From Pseudomonas deceptionensis (GTDB taxonomy: Bacteria; Pseudomonadota; Gammaproteobacteria; Pseudomonadales; Pseudomonadaceae), in contig NZ_FNUD01000002.1 in assembly GCF_900106095.1 (NCBI RefSeq), positions 2,687,501-2,751,500 of the forward strand: 64,000 nucleotides of DNA. The letters run 5' to 3'. The notes under the pieces are model-generated. The model did no database searches. It was not told the DNA's origin and worked only from the letters and a program-made list of their open reading frames with translations. Below, in pieces: positions 26,609-36,020 of the stretch (position 1 is its first letter; each line of letters starts with the position of its first letter). A program made the position numbers and the translations under genes.

Positions 26609-27929
26609 AGGCAAACCCGATCTGCGCTATCAGCCACACATTGGCGCAACTGATCACCGCAAACAAAAACCACGCCAGCAACCGGGTCGGCAGGCGGTTG
26701 GCGAAGGGGCCCATGAGTTGCTTGTCGCCGGTCATGCGAATCAGCGGGTACAGCGCAAACGGCAGCTGCAGGCTGAGCACTACTTGGCTGAGGATCAGCA
26801 GCTTGCCCACGGCATCGTCGCCCATCAGCCATACGCCGAGGAACGCCGGGATCAACGCCAGGCCTCGAGTGATCAGGCGTCGTTGCCAGCAGGGGATTTT
26901 CAGGTCGAGATAACCTTCCATGATCACCTGGCCGGCAATGGTGCCGGTGAATGTCGAGCTTTGGCCGGAGGCCAGCAGTGCTACGCCGAACAGGACGCTG
27001 GCCATGGCGCCGCCCACCAGCGGGTCGAGCATACGGTACGCATCCTGGATTTCGACCACGTCGCTGTGCCCGGTCTGGTGGAAGGCGGCGGCCGCGAGGA
27101 TCAGGATGGCGGCATTGACCATCAACGCCAGGGCCAGGGAGCCGATCGTGTCGATCCGCGACAGGCGCACGGCGTCCAGCTTGCTGGCGTAATCAGTGCC
27201 CGTCAGGCGTGTTTGCACGATGGAGCTGTGCAAATACAGGTTATGCGGCATGACCGTGGCGCCAATGATGCCGATTGCAATATAGAGCGGCGCCGCGTCA
27301 CTGATGGCTGACAGCGAGGGTTTGAAGCCTTCGAACACCTGCGGCCAGTAGGGTTTGATCAGCGCCAGTTCTACAAAGAAACACCCGACGATGGTCAGCA
27401 CCAGCGCCAGCATGATGGCCTCAAGGCGGCGGAAACCTTTGCCTTGTAATGCGAGGACCAGAAGCGTGTCAAAAGCGGTAAGGACGATGCCGAAGGTCAG
27501 CGAGCAACCCAGCAACAAGTGAAAGGCCAGCGCACAGCCGAGCACCTCGGCGAGGTCGGTGGCGATGATCGAGATTTCCGCCAACAGCCATTGCACCCGC
27601 GCGGAGCGCTTGCTGTAGCGCTCGCGGCACAGTTGCGCCAAGTCGCGGCCCGTGGCGATCCCCAGGCGTGAACACAGGCATTGCACGACCATGCCGGCGA
27701 GGCTGGCGAGCAGTACGACAAACAGCAGGTCGTAGCCGTAACGCGAGCCGGCCTCGATGGCGGTGGCCCAGTTGCCGGGGTCCATGTAGCCGATGCTGAT
27801 CAGCAGGCCGGGGCCGGCAAAGCGCAATACACGCCTCCAGAACGCAGCGCTGGCATCGACGGGAACGCTGCCGTTGACTTCGGAAGGGCAGAAGGGGGCG
27901 GTAGCGGTTTTCGGCAGAATGAATTTCAA
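26607..27929 (-). CDS. mntH: Nramp-family divalent metal:proton symporter MntH
   Basis: A 440-residue manganese/iron importer with 11 or 12 helices. The metal-binding motif DPGNW is at residues 50-54 and MPHNLYLHS at about 228, both intact. The only start that keeps the family N-terminus (KFILPKTATAPF) is a TTG at 27929, with a weak GAGCTGGG site upstream; the next ATG is the one in GYMDPGNW, which is too late. Stands alone on the minus strand next to the iron genes, fitting a metal-uptake neighbourhood, but no clear MntR, Fur or Zur site is seen. Confidence 0.9.
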   Translation of the reverse strand: MKFILPKTATAPFCPSEVNGSVPVDASAAFWRRVLRFAGPGLLISIGYMDPGNWATAIEAGSRYGYDLLFVVLLASLAGMVVQCLCSRLGIATGRDLAQLCRERYSKRSARVQWLLAEISIIATDLAEVLGCALAFHLLLGCSLTFGIVLTAFDTLLVLALQGKGFRRLEAIMLALVLTIVGCFFVELALIKPYWPQVFEGFKPSLSAISDAAPLYIAIGIIGATVMPHNLYLHSSIVQTRLTGTDYASKLDAVRLSRIDTIGSLALALMVNAAILILAAAAFHQTGHSDVVEIQDAYRMLDPLVGGAMASVLFGVALLASGQSSTFTGTIAGQVIMEGYLDLKIPCWQRRLITRGLALIPAFLGVWLMGDDAVGKLLILSQVVLSLQLPFALYPLIRMTGDKQLMGPFANRLPTRLLAWFLFAVISCANVWLIAQIGFA

Positions 27930-27944
27930 GCGCGGGCCCAGCTC

Positions 27945-28895
27945 TTATTGAGGATCGGGTAAGTGCACCGGGGTCAGCACCGGCTGGCCGGCAAAAAACG
28001 CCTGCAGGTTTTCGAGCACGAGTTGTACGGTGTCCTGCGCGGCCTCCGGTGACTGGCCGGCGACATGGGGGGTTAGCACCACGTTGCCAAGCACCTTGAG
28101 GGCATCCGGGACCCGGGGCTCGTCATCGAATACATCCAGACCGGCGCCCGCAATGCGGCCCTCGGTCAGGGCTGCGATCAAGGCCGGAGTGTCGATCACA
28201 CTGGCGCGGCCAATGTTGATCAGGTAACCCTGCGGCCCAAGCGCCTCAAGCACGCTCTGACCGACCAGATGCCGTGTTGCATTGCCGCCGGGGGTAGCCA
28301 CGATCAGGAAGTCCACCGCTCCTGCCATTTCATGCAGGTCGGCATGGTAGGTGTAGGGGGTATCAGGGCGAGGCTGGCGGTTGTGGTAGCGGATGCTCAT
28401 GTCAAAGCCGTTGGCTGCACGTTTGGCGATGGCCTGTCCCACAGCTCCCAGGCCAATAATACCCATGCGTTTACCCGCCAGAGAGGGCAGGCGCAGCTTG
28501 TTCCATTCGCCTCGACGGATAGCGGCATCGGCCTGGGGAATGGCGCGCACCAGTGACAGCAGCAGCGCCATGGCATGGTCGGCCACAGACGAAGCATTGG
28601 CTCCGGCGCCATTGGTGACGGTTATTCCCCGGTTGCTGGCGGCCTGCAGATCCACGTGTTCATAGCCGGCACCGATCACGCAGATGATCTTGAGCAAGGG
28701 CAGGGCTGCCATTTCTGCGTCGAACAGCCCCAGGGGGCCGCGGGTTAAAACGGCGTCGATACGCGCGCCATGTTCGGCAATGGCGGCGGCCCGGCTGGCC
28801 GGTGTCGGTGCAAGGATTAGCTCAAAGCCTTCGCGTTCAAGCAATGGCAGGTAATCGTTAACGGTTTCAACCAGCACCAGTACAACGTGGGACAT
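27945..28895 (-). CDS. D-2-hydroxyacid dehydrogenase (hydroxypyruvate/2-ketogluconate reductase-like)
   Basis: A 316-residue NAD(P)-dependent reductase. The Rossmann motif is GIIGLGAVGQAIA (about 149-161), and the catalytic triad is complete: Arg in NIGRASVID, Glu in DDEPRVPD and His in TPHVAGQSP. It resembles the GhrB group that reduces glyoxylate, hydroxypyruvate or 2-ketogluconate. The exact substrate cannot be read from the sequence. ATG at 28895. The stop is 15 bp from the mntH start, so mntH may be co-transcribed with it. Confidence 0.87.
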   Translation of the reverse strand: MSHVVLVLVETVNDYLPLLEREGFELILAPTPASRAAAIAEHGARIDAVLTRGPLGLFDAEMAALPLLKIICVIGAGYEHVDLQAASNRGITVTNGAGANASSVADHAMALLLSLVRAIPQADAAIRRGEWNKLRLPSLAGKRMGIIGLGAVGQAIAKRAANGFDMSIRYHNRQPRPDTPYTYHADLHEMAGAVDFLIVATPGGNATRHLVGQSVLEALGPQGYLINIGRASVIDTPALIAALTEGRIAGAGLDVFDDEPRVPDALKVLGNVVLTPHVAGQSPEAAQDTVQLVLENLQAFFAGQPVLTPVHLPDPQ

Positions 28896-29097
28896 ACGTG
28901 CCTCCAGCCAGGGAAAATCGGGAATAGACCGAGACTAACACCGGTGTTAAGTGCTTTTCCCTGTATCAATTCGATACAAACGCTCTATTCGAGCTTTTTT
29001 CAGCCGTGTGGCGGCTGGGTCCGGCCTTGCGCTGGAGCCAAGACGTGTCGGCCTGTTACCATTCGCCCTTTGTTTTATCTCCACTTCGAGACCGCCC

Positions 29098-30579
29098 ATG
29101 ACCACCGTTCGCACGCGCATTGCGCCATCGCCTACCGGCGACCCCCACGTCGGCACCGCTTACATCGCTTTGTTCAACTACTGCTTTGCCAAGCAGCATG
29201 GCGGCGAGTTCATCCTGCGGATCGAAGATACCGACCAGTTGCGTTCGACCCGCGAGTCCGAGCAGCAGATCTACGATGCCCTGCGCTGGCTGGGTATCAC
29301 CTGGAGCGAAGGCCCGGACGTTGGCGGCCCGCACGGTCCGTACCGTCAAAGCGAGCGCAGCGAGATCTACAAGAAGTACACCCAGCAACTGATCGATATG
29401 GGTCATGCCTTCCCGTGCTTCTGCACGAGCGAGGAGCTTGACCAGATGCGCGCCGAGCAAATGGCCAAGGGCGAAACCCCGCGTTACGACGGTCGTGCGC
29501 TGCTGTTGTCCAAAGAAGAAGTGGCGGCCCGCCTGGCTGCTGGCGAACCGCACGTGATCCGCATGAAAGTGCCGACCGAAGGCGTGTGCGTAGTGCCGGA
29601 CCTGCTGCGCGGCGATGTCGAGATCCCGTGGGATCGCATGGACATGCAAGTGCTGATGAAGACCGACGGCCTGCCGACGTACTTCCTGGCCAACGTGGTC
29701 GACGATCACCTGATGGGCATCACCCACGTGCTGCGCGGCGAAGAGTGGCTGCCATCGGCTCCGAAGCTGATCCTGCTGTACGAATACTTTGGCTGGGAAC
29801 AGCCGCAACTGTGCTACATGCCGCTGCTGCGCAACCCGGACAAGAGCAAGCTTTCCAAGCGCAAGAACCCGACCTCGGTGACGTTCTACGAGCGCATGGG
29901 CTTTATGCCTGAGGCCATGCTCAACTATCTGGGCCGCATGGGCTGGTCGATGCCGGACGAGCGCGAGAAGTTCTCGTTGCAGGAAATGGTCGATAACTTT
30001 GACTTGTCCCGCGTTTCCCTGGGCGGGCCGATCTTTGACGTCGAGAAGCTGTCCTGGTTGAACGGCCAATGGCTGCGTGACCTGCCGCTGGAAGAGTTTG
30101 CCAGCCGCGTGCAGCAGTGGGCGTTGAACCCCGAGTACATGATGAAGATCGCCCCGCTGGTTCAGGGTCGTGTTGAGACCTTCAGCCAGATCGCACCATT
30201 GGCCGGGTTCTTCTTCTCGGGTGGCTTGCAGCTGGATGCCAAGCTGTTTGAACACAAGAAGCTGTCCAACGAACAAGTGCGTCAGTTGATGCAATTGATT
30301 CTGTGGAAGCTTGAGAGCCTGCGTCAGTGGGAAAAAGACGCCATCACCGGTTGCATTCAGACGGTGGTTGAATCCCTGGAGCTGAAGCTGCGTGATGCCA
30401 TGCCGCTGATGTTTGCTTCGATCACGGGCCAGGCCAGCTCGGTTTCGGTGCTGGACGCCATGGAAATTCTGGGGCCGGACCTGACCCGTTTCCGTCTGCG
30501 TCAAGCGCTGGACCTGCTGGGTGGCGTGTCCAAGAAAGAAAACAAAGAGTGGGAAAAGCTGTTTAACGCGATGAGTTAA
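29098..30579 (+). CDS. gltX: Glutamyl-tRNA synthetase
   Basis: Charges tRNA-Glu; 493 residues, the normal length for Pseudomonas GltX. The class I signature HIGH is in [13 protein letters not shown] (residues 10-22), the KMSKS loop is SKLSKRKN at about 250-257, and RIEDTD is at about 42-47. ATG at 29098; the frame is open upstream to 28951 without a good start. It is followed by a REP pair and by tRNA-Ala/tRNA-Glu genes, the usual Pseudomonas arrangement, so enzyme and substrate tRNA are neighbours. Confidence 0.97.
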   Translation: MTTVRTRIAPSPTGDPHVGTAYIALFNYCFAKQHGGEFILRIEDTDQLRSTRESEQQIYDALRWLGITWSEGPDVGGPHGPYRQSERSEIYKKYTQQLIDMGHAFPCFCTSEELDQMRAEQMAKGETPRYDGRALLLSKEEVAARLAAGEPHVIRMKVPTEGVCVVPDLLRGDVEIPWDRMDMQVLMKTDGLPTYFLANVVDDHLMGITHVLRGEEWLPSAPKLILLYEYFGWEQPQLCYMPLLRNPDKSKLSKRKNPTSVTFYERMGFMPEAMLNYLGRMGWSMPDEREKFSLQEMVDNFDLSRVSLGGPIFDVEKLSWLNGQWLRDLPLEEFASRVQQWALNPEYMMKIAPLVQGRVETFSQIAPLAGFFFSGGLQLDAKLFEHKKLSNEQVRQLMQLILWKLESLRQWEKDAITGCIQTVVESLELKLRDAMPLMFASITGQASSVSVLDAMEILGPDLTRFRLRQALDLLGGVSKKENKEWEKLFNAMS

Positions 30580-30589
30580 CCGCTTTTTT

Positions 30590-30683
30590 TGTAGCCGCTG
30601 CCGCAGGCTGCGACGGGCGGCGCAGCAGTCCTTGGGGGTTGAAGGTCCTTCGGCCCTTATCGCAGCCTTCGGCAGCGGTTACA
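30590..30683. repeat. REP doublet after gltX
   Basis: Inverted REP units at 30590-30613 (TGTAGCCGCTGCCGCAGG...) and 30660-30683 form a near-perfect palindrome; the second arm has two or three substitutions. Same family as 12475-12576 and 19125-19231. Confidence 0.82.
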
Positions 30684-30774
30684 GGATTTATGCTTTTGGG
30701 CCAGTATTTACTGGGGTTGGCGGGTAAGTGGTTGTTCTCACGGCAAATTTTTTTAAAAAACTTTAAAAATAAGT

Positions 30775-30803
30775 TTGACAGCCTATCCATCCAGTCTTAA
30801 TAT
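30775..30803 (+). promoter_or_regulatory. Sigma-70 promoter of the tRNA-Ala/Glu cluster
   Basis: A perfect -35 TTGACA (30775-30780), a 17-bp spacer and -10 TAATAT (30798-30803), followed by GCGCCCC, a GC-rich discriminator typical of stringently controlled stable-RNA genes. An A/T-rich stretch just upstream (30746-30774) looks like an UP element. Confidence 0.85.
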
Positions 30804-30862
30804 GCGCCCCGTCCACACAGCAACACGAAACAAGCAGCAACAACACGCTGCAGTGACTGTTT

Positions 30863-30938
<76 letters not shown>

Positions 30939-31013
30939 AATTTACAGTTCAATGTCTGGCCACACCGGCATTGAATCGATCAGCACTCAGCGCTGATCAG
31001 TTAGAAGGTTTGT

Positions 31014-31089
31014 GTCCCCTTCGTCTAGTGGCCTAGGACACCGCCCTTTCACGGCGGTAACAGGGGTTCGAGTCCCCTAGGGGACGCCA
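31014..31089 (+). tRNA. tRNA-Glu (anticodon TTC), copy 1
   Basis: A 76-nt cloverleaf with encoded CCA: acceptor GTCCCCT / AGGGGAC, anticodon stem CCGCC / GGCGG around CTTTCAC, anticodon TTC. It is the substrate of GltX encoded just upstream. Confidence 0.96.
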
Positions 31090-31139
31090 GTTTTACAGAA
31101 GCAGCACTTGGGTGATGCTCCGCCGCCAGGCGATAAATC

Positions 31140-31215
<76 letters not shown>

Positions 31216-31292
31216 ATTTACAGTTCAATGTCGGGCCACACTGGCATTGAATCGATCGGCACTCAGTGCTGATTACTGTTAGAAGGGTTTGT

Positions 31293-31368
31293 GTCCCCTT
31301 CGTCTAGTGGCCTAGGACACCGCCCTTTCACGGCGGTAACAGGGGTTCGAGTCCCCTAGGGGACGCCA
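31293..31368 (+). tRNA. tRNA-Glu (anticodon TTC), copy 2
   Basis: Identical in sequence to copy 1 at 31014, 279 bp downstream. Followed after about 25 bp by the cluster terminator. Confidence 0.96.
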
Positions 31369-31393
31369 CGATTACCCGCTTTGCGGGATTTAT

Positions 31394-31424
31394 AAGGGTC
31401 ATTCGATTATTGAATGACCCTTTT
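31394..31424 (+). terminator. Terminator of the tRNA cluster
   Basis: An 11-bp stem AAGGGTCATTC / GAATGACCCTT with a 7-nt loop followed by TTTT. It ends the tRNA transcript before the thioesterase gene. Confidence 0.88.
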
Positions 31425-31540
31425 GTTTGTCTGGCGTTTGGCCAATCCTCAACCTTTTCCCTCTGTCTGTCCCGCCCACGCCTTTGCACCGGCCGGGTGC
31501 GTTACACTGCGCGTCTTATTTGTGTGTCAGGAGGCAGGGC

Positions 31541-31975
31541 ATGGGTTGGGATTTGGCAGCGCCGTTCATTATTGATCTGGAGGTTCAGGCCGAAGACATA
31601 GACGGTTTTGGCCATGCCAATAACGCGGCCTATGTTGTCTGGCTTGAGCGTTGTGCCTGGCGCCACTCCCAGCGCCTGGGGCTGGACCTCACCGAGTACC
31701 GTCGTCTTGACCGTGCCATGGCGGTGTCCCGGCATGAAATCGATTATCTGGCCAGCGCCTACGAAGGCGATGAGCTGCAACTGGCGACCTGGATTGTCGA
31801 TTGTGACCAGCGCCTGCGCATGACCCGTCACTTTCAGCTTATACGCCCCTGCGATGGTGTGACCCTGTTGCGTGCGCAAACCACCTTTGTCTGCATCGAA
31901 CTTTCCACCGGCAAGCCCAAGCGCCTGCCGCCCGAGTTTCTGGAAGGTTATGGCCCGGCTGTCGTGACGGCCTGA
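31541..31975 (+). CDS. Acyl-CoA thioesterase, hot-dog fold (YbgC/FadM-like)
   Basis: A 144-residue hot-dog enzyme expected to hydrolyse acyl-CoA thioesters in the cytosol. The family motif around the catalytic acid is DIDGFGHANNAAYVVWLE (residues 20-37). The ATG at 31541 has a strong AGGAGG site; the frame is open to 31427 without one. Between the tRNA terminator and dusC, with about 70 bp to dusC; co-transcription is possible. Acyl chain preference unknown. Confidence 0.87.
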   Translation: MGWDLAAPFIIDLEVQAEDIDGFGHANNAAYVVWLERCAWRHSQRLGLDLTEYRRLDRAMAVSRHEIDYLASAYEGDELQLATWIVDCDQRLRMTRHFQLIRPCDGVTLLRAQTTFVCIELSTGKPKRLPPEFLEGYGPAVVTA

Positions 31976-32048
31976 TCCATCGCGTTTGCTCGTACCCCCA
32001 GGCCACAGAACCCCGTAAACTGCCGCACGTTTTTGATGAGAGTCACCC

Positions 32049-33008
32049 ATGCAAATTGCTTTGGCGCCGATGGAGGGGTTGGTCGACAACATCCTGCGTG
32101 ATGTTCTGACCCGCACCGGCGGTATTGACTGGTGTGTGACCGAATTTATTCGGGTCACCGAGCGGGTATTACCAGAAGCCTACTTCCATAAATTCGCCCC
32201 CGAACTCCAGCATGGCGCGAAAACTCGCGCCGGTGTGCCGCTGCGTGTGCAGTTGCTGGGGTCCGACCCCTCCTGTCTGGCCGATAACGCGGCGTTGGCC
32301 TGCGAGCTGGGTTCGGGGGTTATTGACCTCAATTTTGGTTGCCCGGCCAAGACGGTGAACAAGTCACGTGGCGGTGCGGTCCTGCTCAAGGAGCCCGAGC
32401 TGCTGCACGCGATCTTGCTGCAAGTGCGCCGCACGGTGCCTGCGCATATCCCGGTGACGGCCAAGATGCGACTGGGCTTCGATACGCCGGACAGCGCCAA
32501 TGAGTGCGCCATTGCTCTGGCTGAAGGCGGTGCGAGCCAGATCGTGGTGCATGCGCGGACCAAGATGGATGGCTACAAGCCGCCAGCCCACTGGGAGTAC
32601 ATCGCCCAGGTGCAGGAGGCCGTGAAGGTGCCGGTCTTTGCCAACGGCGATATCTGGTCGGTTGAAGACTGGCGTCGTTGCCGCGAAATCAGTGGCGCCG
32701 AAGACATCATGCTCGGTCGAGGGCTGGTGTCGCGTCCGGACCTGGCCGCGCAGATCGTCGCTGCCCGTGCCGGCGAAGAAGTGGTGGAAATGACCTGGGC
32801 CGATCTTCAGCCCATGATCCGCGATTTCTGGGCCCAGGCCGAAGCCCAGTTGACCCCGCGCTCGGCGCCGGGCCGGCTCAAGCAATGGCTGGCGATGCTG
32901 ACCCGCAACTACCCTGAAGCCATGGTGCTGTTCAATGCCATGCGCCGTGAAACAGACTGTGAAAAGGTCCGGCATCTGGTCAATAACCCGCCTTCGGACG
33001 CTGCCTGA
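32049..33008 (+). CDS. dusC: tRNA-dihydrouridine(16) synthase DusC
   Basis: An FMN-dependent enzyme that reduces U16 in the tRNA D-loop. At 319 residues it is full length. It starts [13 protein letters not shown], has the catalytic Cys98 in [17 protein letters not shown], and has the FMN phosphate-binding features VFANGDI and DIMLGRG. The shorter SRGGAVLL and the C-terminal recognition domain fit DusC rather than DusA or DusB. Close to a tRNA cluster, though this is probably coincidental. Confidence 0.93.
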   Translation: MQIALAPMEGLVDNILRDVLTRTGGIDWCVTEFIRVTERVLPEAYFHKFAPELQHGAKTRAGVPLRVQLLGSDPSCLADNAALACELGSGVIDLNFGCPAKTVNKSRGGAVLLKEPELLHAILLQVRRTVPAHIPVTAKMRLGFDTPDSANECAIALAEGGASQIVVHARTKMDGYKPPAHWEYIAQVQEAVKVPVFANGDIWSVEDWRRCREISGAEDIMLGRGLVSRPDLAAQIVAARAGEEVVEMTWADLQPMIRDFWAQAEAQLTPRSAPGRLKQWLAMLTRNYPEAMVLFNAMRRETDCEKVRHLVNNPPSDAA

Positions 33009-33038
33009 AGCGTCTGAAAAAAAAAATCAAAAAAAAGC

Positions 33039-33066
33039 CTTGAAATGCTTTTGGCGGTCCCTATCT
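33039..33066 (+). promoter_or_regulatory. Sigma-32 heat-shock promoter of ibpA
   Basis: CTTGAAA (33039-33045), a 13-bp spacer and CCCTATCT (33059-33066) match the RpoH consensus (CTTGAAA, 11-16 bp, CCCCATNT) with one change in the -10 element. It sits about 70 bp before the ibpA start. Confidence 0.82.
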
Positions 33067-33069
33067 AAG

Positions 33070-33136
33070 GGGTACGCGATGCCGAAACCGGGTCGCGTAA
33101 ATCAAATCTCGCTGAAATCAGGAGGATGAAATTATG
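33070..33136 (+). ncRNA. ROSE-type RNA thermometer in the ibpA 5' UTR
   Basis: The leader holds a hairpin around GCGATGC...GGTCGCG and, directly before the start, the element TCGCT (33109-33113) seven bases before AGGAGG (33120-33125). In ROSE thermometers the conserved U(U/C)GCU pairs imperfectly with the Shine-Dalgarno sequence and blocks translation until heat opens it. The motif, distance and gene (ibpA) all fit. RNA folding was done by eye only. Confidence 0.7.
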
Positions 33137-33592
33137 AGCAACGCATTTTCTATGGCGCCACTGTTCCGTAATTCTGTCGGCTTTGACCGTTTTAGTGATT
33201 TGTTTGAAACCGCTTTGCGCAATGAGCCAACCGGCTATCCACCTTACAACGTCGAGAAACACGGTGAAGACAGCTATCGCATCGTGATTGCGGCGGCAGG
33301 GTTCAGACAAGAAGACCTGGACCTGCAAGTGGAGAAAGGTGTGTTGACCGTCAGCGGCAGCAAACGTGAAAGCAGCACGGAAAGTGCAGGTAGCAACGTG
33401 ACCTATCTGCATCAGGGTATTGCACAGCGGGCATTTAAATTGTCCTTCCGTCTCGACGATCATATCGAGATCAAAGGTGCAGGCTTGAGCAACGGCCTGT
33501 TGAGCATCGACCTGCAGCGGGTCGTGCCGGAAGAGGCAAAAGCCAAACGTATCCCGATCAATGGGGATTCGCAGCCTGCTCTGCAAAACTGA
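33134..33592 (+). CDS. ibpA: Small heat-shock protein IbpA (Hsp20)
   Basis: A 152-residue holdase chaperone that keeps denatured proteins soluble for DnaK/ClpB. It starts MSNAFSMAPLFRNSVGFDRFSDLFE, has the alpha-crystallin domain from YPPYNVEK (about 36) to GLLSIDLQR, and ends in the C-terminal I-x-I anchor KRIPIN. Strong ribosome binding site AGGAGG, which is masked in the proposed thermometer. Monocistronic with its own terminator. Confidence 0.95.
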   Translation: MSNAFSMAPLFRNSVGFDRFSDLFETALRNEPTGYPPYNVEKHGEDSYRIVIAAAGFRQEDLDLQVEKGVLTVSGSKRESSTESAGSNVTYLHQGIAQRAFKLSFRLDDHIEIKGAGLSNGLLSIDLQRVVPEEAKAKRIPINGDSQPALQN

Positions 33593-33610
33593 TCTGAGCA
33601 TGCGCTAGCC

Positions 33611-33644
33611 AAGAACCCCGTCTTTCAGGCGGGGTTCTTTTTTT
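33611..33644 (+). terminator. Terminator of ibpA
   Basis: Perfect 10-bp stem AAGAACCCCG / CGGGGTTCTT with a 9-nt loop followed by a T-run to 33644. Confidence 0.92.
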
Positions 33645-33714
33645 CAGCTGTATTTGACGAGCAGTACGCAGGCATTTGTCCCCGACCTCTCCCCGGGGCA
33701 AGTGCCTGCTTTTT

Positions 33715-34653
33715 TTACTTCGCGGCTTGCCCTGCGGTGATTTGTTGCTTGTGCAGGTTTTTATCCGCTTTGTAGCGCAAGGCTACATCCGGCACGCTGC
33801 CGCTTTTACCGGTTTCAACCCAGTTGCGGATTCGGCCGGCATCGGCGAAGTGCGTGTATTTGCCGAAGGCGTCCAGGATCACCAACGATACCGGGCGGTT
33901 GCCCATTTCGGTCACCAGCACCAGGCAATGGCCGGCCTGATTGGTAAAGCCGGTCTTGGTGATCTTGATATTCCACTTATCCTTTTTCACCAGATGGTCG
34001 GTGTTGTGGAAGCCCAGGGTGTAGTTGGGTTTGCGGAACGCCACGGTCTTTTCTTTGGTGGTGCTCAACTGGCTGAGCATCGGGTAATGGCGTGCCGTTG
34101 CCAGCAGCTTGCTCAGGTCGCGCGCGGTGGAGACGTTGTGGATCGACAGCCCGGTCGGCTCGACATAGTGGGTGCTCATCATGCCCAGGCTTTTGGCTTT
34201 GGCGTTCATTGCCGCGATAAAGGCCACGTAGCCGCCCGGGTAGTGGTGCGCCAGGCTGGCCGCTGCACGGTTTTCCGAGGACATCAGGGTGATCAGCATC
34301 ATTTCGTGGCGCGACAGTTCGCTGCCAATCTTGACCCGCGAGAACACGCCTTTCATTTCCGGGGTGTCGCTGATATTGACCGAGATGTACTCATCCATCG
34401 ACTGCTTGGCGTCCAGCACCACCATGGCGGTCATCAGCTTGGTCACCGAGGCGATGGGGACGATGGCGTCGGGGTTGCTGGCGTAAATGACCTTGTTGGT
34501 TTGCAGATCGATCAGCATCGCGCTGCCTGAGGCGATGTGCAGCTGTGAGGTATCCCTGGGAGCCAAGGTGCTTTCAGCCGCTGCGGCGATTGAAGAAGCG
34601 CTGGTGCCTGCCAGAACCAAACACAGGCTTAAAATAGAAAGATGAATTTTCAC
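33715..34653 (-). CDS. pbpG: D-alanyl-D-alanine endopeptidase PbpG (PBP7)
   Basis: A periplasmic serine peptidase cutting peptide cross-links of peptidoglycan. About 312 residues from a GTG at 34653, which places the signal peptide ([20 protein letters not shown]) at the very N-terminus; the frame is open to 34710. The three penicillin-binding motifs are intact: SVTK (Ser69, Lys72), SEN in LMSSENRAA and KTG in [11 protein letters not shown]. The size without a long C-terminal beta domain supports PBP7 rather than PBP5/6. Monocistronic. Confidence 0.9.
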   Translation of the reverse strand: MKIHLSILSLCLVLAGTSASSIAAAAESTLAPRDTSQLHIASGSAMLIDLQTNKVIYASNPDAIVPIASVTKLMTAMVVLDAKQSMDEYISVNISDTPEMKGVFSRVKIGSELSRHEMMLITLMSSENRAAASLAHHYPGGYVAFIAAMNAKAKSLGMMSTHYVEPTGLSIHNVSTARDLSKLLATARHYPMLSQLSTTKEKTVAFRKPNYTLGFHNTDHLVKKDKWNIKITKTGFTNQAGHCLVLVTEMGNRPVSLVILDAFGKYTHFADAGRIRNWVETGKSGSVPDVALRYKADKNLHKQQITAGQAAK

Positions 34654-35017
34654 GCAGAATGACTCGAAAATGGTTGGGAAGTACCGGTCTGCAACGTCTG
34701 CTACACACATATCGTTACATTTTGTCAGTATGGATCAATGCCAGCAGAAATGCCTGATTTCGCGGGGGGTTATCAGAGATTATTAATGTTCGATGTTTTG
34801 AGTGGCCACGGGAATTCTGGGGCGTAAATTCACGGTGTTGGCCTGGCACGGATTCGTGCCTCGGCGAGCCTAGCAGTGCAATGCTGTTGGCTGGCTGAAC
34901 AGAGGTGAGTGTTGGGCATGAGGCTGTGACGTGGCGGCAGGGCCGGTAAGGCGGGAGGGGGGATTTTGACAGGTACAGCGCCTGTGGAGCTGTGACTCCA
35001 CAGGCGAGGAGGCGTAC
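34654..35017. other. Intergenic region with one hairpin, no gene seen
   Basis: About 360 bp without a convincing gene between pbpG and the XRE regulator. A perfect 10-bp inverted repeat GCCTGTGGAG / CTCCACAGGC (34980-35005, 6-nt loop) sits 12 bp after the XRE gene and may be its terminator, though it lacks a U-tract. The open frames here have no good start signals. Confidence 0.5.
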
Positions 35018-35227
35018 TCAGGGTTCTGGTTGATAGTGCAGCAAGTCCCCCGGCTGACAATCCAGTGCAAGGCAAATGGCTTCCAGGGTGGCGAGCCTAA
35101 TGCCTTTGACTTTCCCTTGTTTGAGCAGTGACAGGTTTTGCTCGGTGATGCCGACCATTTGCGCGAGGTCTTTGGATTTGACCTTGCGCATGGCCAGCAT
35201 GACGTCCAGCTTAATCTCGATCGGCAT
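35018..35227 (-). CDS. XRE/YozG-type helix-turn-helix regulator
   Basis: A 69-residue Cro/CI-type DNA-binding protein that is little more than a helix-turn-helix: IEIKLDVMLAMRKVKSKDLAQMVGITEQNLSLLKQGKVKGI gives helix 2 and recognition helix 3, then LATLEAICLALDCQPGDLL. Such proteins are regularly paired with a DUF2975 membrane protein, here 11 bp upstream on the same strand. The pair probably regulates itself; possible operator at 35874. Confidence 0.88.
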   Translation of the reverse strand: MPIEIKLDVMLAMRKVKSKDLAQMVGITEQNLSLLKQGKVKGIRLATLEAICLALDCQPGDLLHYQPEP

Positions 35228-35238
35228 CTTGGCCTCTT

Positions 35239-35790
35239 TTAAACAAACTGCTGATTTTCTCGCGCCAACGAACAGGCGTTGCAGAGGCTGCGGGCGATGA
35301 TCATAAGAGAAGCGGAGAGGAATAAGGCAACAAGATGCGACGGTTCAAAGCTGATGGTGAGCAAACGTTCGCCATCAGGCCGCAAAAATGTGATCCAGAC
35401 ACTCATGACCGGTGTCAGTAAGAGGCAAGCCAGCACCCACAATGAGACGCTTTTGCCTACTTTGCCCAGCAGTTCCGCCGACTCCGCCGAGAAGTATTCC
35501 CCGTTGCTGTAGGCCAGAAACAGACTGCGCAGTGCCAGTAAACCCTTGGCCAGTATCAGCAGGGGAATGCTGGACAGCACAATTGCACCTGCGACTTGCC
35601 ACCAGGGCATCTGGAGAATGTCTGCATTGAGTGTTTTGCTCATGGCGCTCAGGCTGAATCCGCCTACGTAGGTGCCTATGACGTCGGGGAAAATCCAGTA
35701 AGCGATATTGGCCAGCAGCATGCCCGCCACGAGTGCCAGAGTGGCGGTTGCCAGGGTTCGGCTGCGATCGGCCAAGTGATCAGTTTTCAT
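35239..35790 (-). CDS. DUF2975 membrane protein
   Basis: A 183-residue membrane protein with four helices in the DUF2975 layout: LALVAGMLLANIAYWIF, VAGAIVLSSIPLLILAKGLLALRSLFLAY, SLWVLACLLLTPVMSVWI and LVALFLSASLMIIARSL. The mid-protein element YSNGEYFSAESAELLGKVG is the most conserved part of the family. It may act as a membrane partner of the XRE regulator, but no function is established. ATG at 35790. Confidence 0.86.
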   Translation of the reverse strand: MKTDHLADRSRTLATATLALVAGMLLANIAYWIFPDVIGTYVGGFSLSAMSKTLNADILQMPWWQVAGAIVLSSIPLLILAKGLLALRSLFLAYSNGEYFSAESAELLGKVGKSVSLWVLACLLLTPVMSVWITFLRPDGERLLTISFEPSHLVALFLSASLMIIARSLCNACSLARENQQFV

Positions 35791-35873
35791 CGAAAAATCC
35801 TTCTGGTAGTACGGATGTTTTTTAAGTGCCCGGATTCTGCGCAGAAACGGTAGGCGGTATTTTGTGGTGCAAG

Positions 35874-35910
35874 TATCGTAATTCGATAAGAAATGATTGT
35901 AAAACGATAA
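35874..35910 (-). promoter_or_regulatory. Candidate operator of the DUF2975-XRE operon
   Basis: A 5-bp inverted repeat with 5-nt spacer (TATCG-TAATT-CGATA, 35874-35888) and a repeat of its half-site within AAAACGATAATTT (about 35900-35912) lie 85-120 bp before the DUF2975 start, in the only strongly AT-rich patch of the area. Proposed as binding sites of the small XRE protein. Confidence 0.4.
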
Positions 35911-36020
35911 TTTATTGATTTTCAGGAATGGCTTTACGGTTGCATGAACGTGCTGTGTTGATTAGGCAGGGCTGTGCAATTGTGTAAAATGCCGGCCCTT
36001 GAAATTGACCGGCCGGCCTG

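Noticed and set aside
34830..35075. Open frame in the gap between pbpG and the XRE gene
   Set aside because: No ribosome binding site, unusual composition (Ser/Thr/Pro/His rich), and it overlaps the XRE gene antisense.
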